Of a stretch of 14,752 bases of DNA, positions 9,980 through 14,752 are shown in pieces. The DNA lies in the NCBI GenBank assembly GCA_945867185.1, contig CAMBHM010000010.1, positions 1 to 14,752 on the forward strand, in the 5' to 3' direction. Numbering within the stretch: the stretch's first letter is position 1; each line of letters starts with the position of its first letter. Below the pieces are notes generated by a model. The model was not told the origin of the DNA and did not search any database. It worked only from the letters and a program-made list of their open reading frames with translations. The stretch is from Legionella genomosp. 1. Lineage in GTDB: Bacteria > Pseudomonadota > Gammaproteobacteria > Legionellales > Legionellaceae. A program made the translations under genes and the position numbers.

Positions 9980-10783
9980 GTGCTTAAAAAAACCATGGCA
10001 ATGATCCTGCTTTGCCTTCCCCTCAGTTGTTTCTCACACCCCCACACCATCGCTCTCACCATCGATGATTTACCCTTCGTGGGAGAAGAAAAAAACTTTC
10101 ATCTCAGCATGATCATCAAAGCGCTCACAGAGCAGCACGTGCCTGCAACTGGTTTTGTGATCGCAGGGGCCGTTTCAAAGAACAATTGGCCGCTCTTGCA
10201 CCAATGTCGGGAGGCAGGCTTAGCCCTTGGCAACCACACGATGACGCATGCAAACTTGAACAAAATAGGCGCTGAGGCGTATATCCAAGATATAGACGCC
10301 GCAGACAAGCGTTTATCCCCTGTGTTATCCAGACCCAAATATTTTCGATACCCTTATTTGGTGATGGGAACCGGGCAAGCCAAAGATCACGTGATGCAAT
10401 ATTTGGCTGACAAACACTACCACATAGCCCCTGTCACCATCGACAGCAAAGACTTCGTGTTTAATCAACTGCTTTTAGCTATATCAGAAAAAGAACGCCG
10501 GGCCTTTCTTACCATTCTAAAACCTTGTTACTTGGCGTTCCTCTGGCAACAAACCTTACAAGCCGAAGCGCGCACCCGAAACACCCCAGAGCAAGCACAA
10601 ATCCTACTCATCCACTCCAATTTATTAAACGCTTACGTTTTGCCCGATCTCATCACACTCTATCGCCAACAGGGCTATCATTTTGTCAGTTTAAAACGGG
10701 CACTGCAGATTCATCATGCCCCTCCAGCAGTAGAAACCCTCCCCGACGAACTCAATGAGGATCCATCCATGATGTGGAACTAA
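9980..10783 (+). CDS. Exported polysaccharide deacetylase (NodB-type)
   Basis: This is a carbohydrate-esterase-4-like enzyme of 267 residues from the chosen GTG start. Family motifs in order are TIDDLPF (27-33, metal-ligand Asp 30), NHTMTH (85-90, metal ligands His 86 and His 90), RYPY (123-126), SKDF in the middle and LLIHSN towards the C-terminus. The family removes N- or O-acetyl groups from sugar polymers such as peptidoglycan or exopolysaccharide; the substrate here is unknown. With the GTG at 9980 the N-terminus is a textbook signal peptide (MLKK, hydrophobic core, SCFS then HPH), so the product is probably periplasmic or secreted. The frame is open to a GTG at 9953, and ATG codons lie at 9995 and 10001; none has a strong Shine-Dalgarno. 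A run of seven A's lies between the GTG and the first ATG. It follows the ankyrin gene after about 95 bases on the same strand. Confidence 0.85.
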   Translation: MLKKTMAMILLCLPLSCFSHPHTIALTIDDLPFVGEEKNFHLSMIIKALTEQHVPATGFVIAGAVSKNNWPLLHQCREAGLALGNHTMTHANLNKIGAEAYIQDIDAADKRLSPVLSRPKYFRYPYLVMGTGQAKDHVMQYLADKHYHIAPVTIDSKDFVFNQLLLAISEKERRAFLTILKPCYLAFLWQQTLQAEARTRNTPEQAQILLIHSNLLNAYVLPDLITLYRQQGYHFVSLKRALQIHHAPPAVETLPDELNEDPSMMWN

Positions 10784-10994
10784 GGATCGTGGCATCAGGT
10801 TTAATGCTCATACAACCGAGATTCCCATGACTTCAATCATTAACCGATAAATTTTTTTCAGGGATATCTCATCTGTAACGTCTCACGCAAATTAACATAA
10901 CTCATCTCGCAGTAATCGACTCGATACAAATTTTATTTTCAGGTTTTGGTAGGTTGGGCAAAGCGCGGAGCGCGTGCCCAACAATGGGGGTGAT
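10784..10994. other. Gene-free stretch with REP-like palindrome
   Basis: No convincing gene or stem-plus-T-run terminator is seen between the deacetylase stop and the small ORF behind the AbiE toxin. On the minus strand, about 10862-10930 reads RVDYCEMSYVNLRETL in one frame and then stops. That reading looks gene-like but is too short to assign, and may be a remnant. The REP-like palindrome is listed separately. Confidence 0.5.
10953..10982. repeat. REP-like palindrome
   Basis: The arms GTTGGGCA (10953-10960) and TGCCCAAC (10975-10982) are perfect inverted copies of 8 bases. Inside them GCGC, GGA and GCGC can extend the stem around a tight loop. Sequences of the form TTGGGCA..GCGC..TGCCCAA are dispersed intergenic repeats in many bacteria. 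It lies between convergent genes. No T-run follows on either side, so it is not a standard intrinsic terminator, although it could stabilise transcript ends. Confidence 0.6.
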
Positions 10995-11111
10995 TTACGC
11001 TCTTTTCAGAACGGCTATTGCTTCGTTGATAATCTCATCAGGCAAGTGATTAATAATATACCACTTGTTTGAAAGTAGATGTGTAAACATTGTGGGGCCT
11101 TTGCTACTCAT
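10995..11111 (-). CDS. 38-residue ORF coupled to the AbiE toxin gene
   Basis: The ORF begins with an ATG that shares ATGA with the abiEii stop codon, a 4-base overlap identical in style to the abiEi/abiEii junction. It ends at TAA 10995. The product starts MSSKGPTMFTHLLSNKWY and continues IINHLPDEIINEAIAVLKRA, a charged, probably helical tail. I recognise no family; the LPDEIINEA stretch is loosely reminiscent of small antitoxin-type or DUF2281-like proteins, but this is only an impression. Support for reality comes from the overlap and the protein-like composition. It could also be chance. Confidence 0.4.
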   Translation of the reverse strand: MSSKGPTMFTHLLSNKWYIINHLPDEIINEAIAVLKRA

Positions 11112-11938
11112 ATTATTTTACCTTTCCAGCTGTCACCAGGCAGCTGGCTGATAATCCGTTCGTGTACACCGATGACATCAGTAATGGGGTGATAGTCAGC
11201 TATGTTAAATCCAGGCGGAAGCAATGGAAAAATATCATTGACGAACGCTTCATCATTTAATTTACCCGCCAAATTAGCTTCAAACTCTGCACGAGATACT
11301 TTTGTTTGATCGAAAGCCATGTATTGATGAAAAGATAGCAGCATTTTTTCTACGTCCAACGCAGGAAATTTTTTCAAAATAATCACGAGATCAAATAAGT
11401 CACGACCCTTTTTGCGCTGGTATAGTGCGCGCAATTTAGTCGCTAGCAACTCTTCCAGATGAAATGTTGTGATCATCGTTTGTTGAGAAAACCAGAGGCT
11501 TTTAATTTCAAATTCTTTTTTTGTGAACCCCAAAATAGCAAAATGCTCGCGAGTATTCATTTCAACTTTTAATCGCATGGGGGTGATGGGTTGGCTTTCG
11601 GAGTCAAAACGATACACCAATGTCGCACGCCCCCGGTTACTTTTCCAACGAGGCTCACCTAGCCATGGATTTAACTGTGCGCGTAGTGCTTCTAGAATTA
11701 GGCCAATGGGGCCTTCTGTGATTTGAACTAAATCGATGTCTTCTGAATAGCGTGCTGCCGGTTGAACAAATAGTTTATGTAGAGCAGTGCCACCACGAAA
11801 CGCCAATGCACTCGCCAGCAAGGGATGTGAGAATATTTCAATGATTGCTCGTGACAATACGAGGTCTTGCTCAACTTGGGCTTCACTTGACCATGGGGCA
11901 AACTGTTGCCATTCGGTAATAAACGCTTGTGGAATCAT
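11108..11938 (-). CDS. abiEii: AbiEii-type nucleotidyltransferase toxin
   Basis: This 276-residue toxin is the second gene of an AbiE-type (type IV) toxin-antitoxin and phage-abortive-infection pair. The nucleotidyltransferase core is visible: FRGGTALHKLF (47-57), RYSEDIDLV (63-71) with the two acidic metal residues, KVEMN (124-128), and EELLATKLRALYQRKKGRDL (162-181) followed by FDL. All motif positions expected of active AbiEii/PF08843 proteins appear present. Characterised AbiEii proteins cause reversible growth arrest and bind GTP, and related MenT toxins modify tRNA; the target here is unknown. The start overlaps the antitoxin stop by 4 bases (11935-11938), so it is translationally coupled to abiEi. 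Confidence 0.93.
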   Translation of the reverse strand: MIPQAFITEWQQFAPWSSEAQVEQDLVLSRAIIEIFSHPLLASALAFRGGTALHKLFVQPAARYSEDIDLVQITEGPIGLILEALRAQLNPWLGEPRWKSNRGRATLVYRFDSESQPITPMRLKVEMNTREHFAILGFTKKEFEIKSLWFSQQTMITTFHLEELLATKLRALYQRKKGRDLFDLVIILKKFPALDVEKMLLSFHQYMAFDQTKVSRAEFEANLAGKLNDEAFVNDIFPLLPPGFNIADYHPITDVIGVHERIISQLPGDSWKGKII

Positions 11939-12741
11939 ATATCGCTCTCTATCTCTTCATTTACATATAAATGCCAATCCAAATTTTTAGGCGCAGTTTT
12001 ATAGGGTTTATCTGCGCGTAATGGGATAAATCGGGGGCTATGCTCGTTAATCCAATGTTTAATCAAAGCAAGAATGTCTTCGTTGGCTTCGACAATTTCT
12101 AATAAATACCCCATGCGTTGCAAATAAGGTAGCTCTAGGCTTTCTGTTGCTAGTAATTGAGTGAAGCGAGTGAGATCAAATTTTTCTTGTAGCTCACTTA
12201 ATATGGTTGCAACGTGATTTAAATAACCGGCAGACTTTACATAACGCACTAGATCAAATGCCGTCATCTCAGGTGTAGAGACGTTCATATACCCTGTAGG
12301 TGTTTTAAGCTGCTGATAGCTTATCGCAGGAATATTCTGTTTAATTAAACACTGTAGTCGTGTGCGACCCGTTACTATGGTGCGAAATCGTTTAACAGAG
12401 ATGACTTGAAATACTTGGGGTTGCTGATGGGCCGCCCCGTGCAAAGCAGCCGCAGACAATAACCCCACATAATAGTCTTGTGCTTCATATCGCATTAACG
12501 AGTCGATGTACCAGGTTACTGGCGGCGCACCTACTGTTTGATACTCTGTAGGAACAATGACATAAAAGCCTTGTTTAGGCCGTATTAAACGTTTTTTCTT
12601 AATTAATCTAAGTGCGGCTAGCTTGAATGCTTCTGGGGTAATTTGTAAACTATGTAACGCTTCATCTCGAGTGAATGCATAGCGACCACCCATTTGAAGT
12701 GTTGTGATGTATTCTGTTAAAGATATATTTTGCGTTTTCAT
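11935..12741 (-). CDS. abiEi: AbiEi-type antitoxin / transcriptional repressor
   Basis: This 268-residue protein lies directly upstream of, and overlaps, the toxin gene. The N-terminus (about 1-65) is a winged helix: a helical region with 'FTRDEALHSLQITPEAFKLA', then a basic wing 'RLIRPKQGFYVIVP' (51-64). The middle contains the AbiEi signature 'YYVGLLSAAALHGAAHQQPQ' (90-109). The C-terminal domain is the part that confers antitoxicity in the family. In the streptococcal system AbiEi represses its own operon by binding inverted repeats in the promoter; a matching inverted repeat is present just upstream here. ATG 12741 lacks a strong Shine-Dalgarno; TGGTGA inside the palindrome, about 11 bases upstream, is the nearest candidate. 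Confidence 0.9.
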   Translation of the reverse strand: MKTQNISLTEYITTLQMGGRYAFTRDEALHSLQITPEAFKLAALRLIKKKRLIRPKQGFYVIVPTEYQTVGAPPVTWYIDSLMRYEAQDYYVGLLSAAALHGAAHQQPQVFQVISVKRFRTIVTGRTRLQCLIKQNIPAISYQQLKTPTGYMNVSTPEMTAFDLVRYVKSAGYLNHVATILSELQEKFDLTRFTQLLATESLELPYLQRMGYLLEIVEANEDILALIKHWINEHSPRFIPLRADKPYKTAPKNLDWHLYVNEEIESDI

Positions 12742-12749
12742 TCACAAAA

Positions 12750-12768
12750 CGTATCACCATCTGATACG
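12750..12768. promoter_or_regulatory. Inverted-repeat candidate operator for AbiEi
   Basis: CGTATCA (12750-12756) and TGATACG (12762-12768) form a perfect 7-base inverted repeat with a 5-base spacer, 9 bases upstream of the abiEi ATG. Its place between the candidate promoter and the start codon fits autorepression as reported for AbiEi proteins. It also covers the only plausible Shine-Dalgarno, so a bound repressor or RNA hairpin could limit translation as well. Confidence 0.55.
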
Positions 12769-12781
12769 CTTTGCAATCGAT

Positions 12782-12810
12782 ATGTTATTTTAGTACAAGA
12801 CGCTTACCAA
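12782..12810 (-). promoter_or_regulatory. Candidate sigma-70 promoter for abiEi-abiEii
   Basis: On the minus strand TTGGTA (12810-12805) and TAACAT (12787-12782) are separated by 17 bases, each matching four of six consensus bases. The predicted transcript start lies just upstream of the inverted repeat. The -35 hexamer overlaps the last codon and stop of the transposase relic. Confidence 0.35.
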
Positions 12811-13046
12811 GGTCTTAAAAAGATTTGTTGAGTCGGTTGCTGAGGAGGTACGGAATCCACCAGCATTGCAGCACTCTCAACCATCCGAGAAGCCCCACAG
12901 CTGGGGCAAAAACCACGGCGCTTGCAACTGAATGCAACCAACTGTTCCTTATGGCATGAATCGCATTGCACCCGCATATCCTCTTCGGAGATGGTGTTTA
13001 TCAATACCAAACAGTCGACCCAGATCCTCCGTTTTAATGGAATCAA
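12804..13046 (-). pseudogene. IS91-type transposase fragment (zinc-binding region)
   Basis: An 80-residue open stretch contains RVQCDSCHKEQLVAFSCKRR followed by GFCPSCGASRMVESAAMLVD. This is the cysteine-rich N-terminal zinc-binding region of IS91-family transposases, with Cys 28, 31, 41, 47 and 50 all kept. Homology is convincing only from residue 25 (nucleotide 12974) to near the stop at 12804. The catalytic tyrosine domain is absent and the residues before 25 look unrelated. It is a relic, not a working element, and no terminal sequences of an IS were found. It lies directly upstream of the AbiE operon and overlaps its candidate promoter. Confidence 0.75.
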
Positions 13047-13161
13047 AAAGCAGGGATGCTACTTCATCTTTTACGTTCTTTTCCCATCATTTATTGTGGA
13101 GATCGCGCCATCAAATTGCGTGAGCACGCTCATGATTACGACCCAAACGGAACTTGATCTA

Positions 13162-13317
13162 TTATTTAGCGGACTCCCTTAAAGGAACAAGCCTGATTTT
13201 CAGCTCATACCCAATGGCTGATGCAAACTTCACTAGCGTTAAAAGCGATGGAAAGTTTTTAACATTTTCATGGCAAGTTTCAAGTCGTGAAATCCCAAAA
13301 TTGTTCAAGAAATGCAT
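13162..13317 (-). pseudogene. C-terminal half of an XRE/HigA-like regulator
   Basis: A 51-codon minus-strand frame begins MHFLNNFGISRLETCHENVK and ends FASAIGYELKIRLVPLRESAK. The pattern ISRLE, PSLLTLVKFASAIGYELKIRL is that of the recognition helix and following helices of XRE-type antitoxins, usually preceded by about 40-50 residues of helix-turn-helix. Those are missing. Upstream the adjacent frame is open from ATG 13384 to TGA 13280 (MFRSTQVNKK..ILDAFLEQFWDFTT). One frameshift in the CTTGAACAATTTTGG stretch would join the two, so a single-mutation inactivation or an old fusion is possible. No partner toxin is visible. Confidence 0.6.
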
Positions 13318-13508
13318 CCAGTATCTTCTGATTCATGTCTGAAAACGGATTGAGTTTTTTATTGACCTGAGTAGACCTGAACATATCACCAAAATTGACT
13401 ATACTTAAACTGATTATTCATATTTTAGACATGAATGCAGGAAAGACAGCCCATTTCTAAGATGAGGCACTGAAGGAAAATGTGACGCAGAATGATAAGG
13501 ACCCTATA
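13318..13508 (+). other. Leader and intergenic region of the J-domain gene
   Basis: This stretch lies between the XRE relic and the J-domain gene. It holds a candidate promoter and then a leader with three tiny plus-strand ORFs: a nonapeptide at 13431-13460, MRH with stop, and an ATG-TGA start-stop at 13480-13485 preceded by GAAGGA. The minus-strand extension of the relic frame also passes through its left part. No hairpin terminator is seen. Confidence 0.35.
13395..13424 (+). promoter_or_regulatory. Candidate sigma-70 promoter for the J-domain gene
   Basis: TTGACT (13395-13400) and CATATT (13419-13424) are separated by 18 bases, matching five and four consensus positions. It would give a leader of about 80 bases before ATG 13509. 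Confidence 0.35.
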
Positions 13509-14752
13509 ATGAAGACACATTATGAAGTGATGGAACTTGAACTTGTGGCAACTCCGGCTGCGATTAGAACAGCTTACATGCGTCTTGCACTGTTAAGACA
13601 CCCGGATAAAGGAGGATCGACAGAGGCGTTTAAGGAGCTTGGAGCCGCCTATGCTTGTTTAAGTGATTCTCATCAACGTGCATTGTACGATATGAATTAT
13701 CCAACAATTATTCAAAAAAGGGCTGATGAAGCAAGGAGGGCCGCTGAAATTGCCCGTGTTGCTCCGCCTAGACCCCCTGAGACTACTCCTGCTCGTGCTC
13801 GTGCCGCTCCGCCTAGAGCCCCTGAGGCTACTCCTGCTAGTGCTGCTCCGCCTAGAGCCTCAAGAAGTACGTATAGTTCGGAAAAGCTGTTTTATTCACC
13901 TGAAATATTGCAAAGTTTAATGTTTCCTCTCGTGAAATGTATCGCGGTTTTTTATCACCACTGCATGCAGAGAGGTATGGATAAGAATCAGTCCTTCAAC
14001 TGGGCGAAGTCTCTTTTTTTTAAGGTATTCGACACAAATATGTTTGGTGCTGGTGCTGGTGCTCGAGCTGCTTCAGATATCAATGCCTTGTTTATGGAAA
14101 TGTTTCAATTCTACCCTCATCCTGGGGGGGCTTCGCCTTCATATGAGCAGGTATTGTCTGCTGTAGATAATGAGACCTCCAGAAACCCAACCAAAGTAGA
14201 AAACAAGGATCAGCAAGATGTTTTTCGTGTTAGCCAGTATTTAAGTTATCTAATGAAGGCTCAAAGCGAGTATGAATCATCAAAAGATGAGCTTCGAGCA
14301 CAAACGCCCTTTTTTGTTGAGCTTATCACTCAATTGATCAATTCCTGCGATCCTGACTATTTAAAAACGACGATGGACCATGAAGGCAAAACCTTGCTTG
14401 TTCAAGCCTTAGAATTTGCCTTGAGTCAGGAGGGTAATGATGATGTATTTAACCTCTTGGTTCATCTAGGTGTGCCCCTTGATGTTGTTCCGAAAGGATG
14501 TCCTACTCCTTTTTTGGTGGCAGCCCGTGAGTGTTCTATCCCATGGATGGAGCGGATCATTGAACAATGTCCCAATGTCGCCCATGAATTACGCAACCCT
14601 CAAATCCTGGAGGCTATTTTAGCCTCGCGGAAACTACAGGATGAACCCACGGGTACAGAAGTTGCAAACGGGGTCGTTACATTATTAGATCGATGTCCTG
14701 CACTCCCTAGCCCTAAGAGTGTTGGTTCTGCACTTAGCTATGCTTTAAAATC
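13509..14752 (+). CDS. J-domain protein with ankyrin-like C-terminus (3' end beyond window)
   Basis: The frame is open for 414 codons to the right edge with no stop. AAGGA at 13497-13501 is spaced 7 bases from the ATG. Residues 3-62 form a J domain, with the HPD tripeptide at 31-33 in 'LRHPDKGGSTEAFKELGAAY' and the closing 'RALYDMNY'. J domains stimulate the ATPase of Hsp70/DnaK. There is no G/F linker or zinc-finger domain, so it is a class C J protein, not DnaJ. Residues 85-117 are a Pro/Ala-rich repeat linker. A helical region of unknown type follows (about 120-285) with a GAGAGA run, then ankyrin-like hairpins from about 289 ('HEGKTLLVQALEFALSQEG', then 'CPTPFLVAARE'). There is no signal peptide. 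A host-directed or regulatory co-chaperone is plausible; the function is unproven. Confidence 0.8.
   Translation, partial: MKTHYEVMELELVATPAAIRTAYMRLALLRHPDKGGSTEAFKELGAAYACLSDSHQRALYDMNYPTIIQKRADEARRAAEIARVAPPRPPETTPARARAAPPRAPEATPASAAPPRASRSTYSSEKLFYSPEILQSLMFPLVKCIAVFYHHCMQRGMDKNQSFNWAKSLFFKVFDTNMFGAGAGARAASDINALFMEMFQFYPHPGGASPSYEQVLSAVDNETSRNPTKVENKDQQDVFRVSQYLSYLMKAQSEYESSKDELRAQTPFFVELITQLINSCDPDYLKTTMDHEGKTLLVQALEFALSQEGNDDVFNLLVHLGVPLDVVPKGCPTPFLVAARECSIPWMERIIEQCPNVAHELRNPQILEAILASRKLQDEPTGTEVANGVVTLLDRCPALPSPKSVGSALSYALK
13761..13859 (+). repeat. In-frame minisatellite in the J-domain gene
   Basis: Units of 45 (13761-13805) and 39 bases (13806-13844) and a partial 15-base unit (13845-13859) all begin GCTCCGCCTAGA. 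The protein reads APPRPPETTPARARA, APPRAPEATPASA, APPRA. The near-identical DNA between units suggests recent duplication. It forms a flexible Pro/Ala linker after the J domain, much like the linkers that follow J domains in other class C proteins. Confidence 0.85.
14046..14063 (+). repeat. (GGTGCT)3 hexamer repeat
   Basis: Three exact in-frame hexamers encode GAGAGA in the middle of the J-domain protein, in a region of otherwise mixed helical composition. Confidence 0.8.

Noticed and set aside
10953..10982. Palindrome as intrinsic terminator of the deacetylase gene
   Set aside because: No T-run follows the stem on either strand, and it lies about 170 bases after the stop codon.
13047..13161. 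Minus-strand readings such as DEVASLLFDSIKTEDLGRLF between the two relics
   Set aside because: They look somewhat protein-like but are interrupted by stops, and I could not assign a family.
12922..13182. Plus-strand ORF of 86 codons
   Set aside because: It is the antisense shadow of the transposase fragment; its composition is not protein-like.
13154..13342. Plus-strand ORF of 62 codons
   Set aside because: It is antisense to the XRE-like relic, which has recognisable family motifs; no Shine-Dalgarno precedes it.
13761..13859. Repeats as a CRISPR array
   Set aside because: The units are contiguous, in frame and without unique spacers; no cas genes are present.
13726..13920. Leu-rich ORF overlapping the J-domain gene
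   Set aside because: It is an off-frame reading of the Pro/Ala minisatellite inside a gene with a clear J domain.

Overview
The window looks like a chromosomal segment of a gammaproteobacterium. The conserved genes (TrxB, FtsK, LolA and a YhdP/AsmA-like protein) have gammaproteobacterial type sequences and lengths. Two large proteins with eukaryote-like ankyrin and J-domain modules suggest a host-associated or intracellular lineage, with Legionellales (Legionella/Coxiella/Rickettsiella-like) as my best guess. That placement is an inference from gene content and style; no rRNA or other marker is present.

Region 1 (1-6137) is core envelope, division and redox biology. On the minus strand ftsK, lolA and a yhdP-like gene are packed end to end (0 and 4 bases apart), and the last runs off the left edge. 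They cover chromosome segregation at the septum, lipoprotein carriage across the periplasm, and probably phospholipid delivery to the outer membrane. trxB (thioredoxin reductase) is divergent from ftsK across a 74-base gap.

Region 2 (6181-10783) is accessory and reads on the plus strand. It holds a 1234-residue ankyrin protein with three copies of a composite repeat, then a small exported polysaccharide deacetylase. The ankyrin gene has a run of nine C's and an internal near-perfect Shine-Dalgarno just ahead of its ankyrin half.

Region 3 (10784-13320) is a defence and mobile-element scar. It contains a REP-like palindrome, a complete AbiE-type toxin-antitoxin pair on the minus strand with a tiny translationally coupled third ORF behind the toxin, a palindromic candidate operator in front of the antitoxin, a truncated IS91-type transposase zinc-finger fragment, and the C-terminal half of an XRE-type regulator. 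The AbiE candidate promoter overlaps the end of the transposase relic.

Region 4 (13509-14752, running off the right edge) encodes a J-domain protein with a Pro/Ala-rich minisatellite linker and an ankyrin-like C-terminal region. Its helical repeats resemble those of the large ankyrin protein. Together the two look like host-interaction candidates flanking the AbiE island, but no secretion system is visible here and effector status is unproven.
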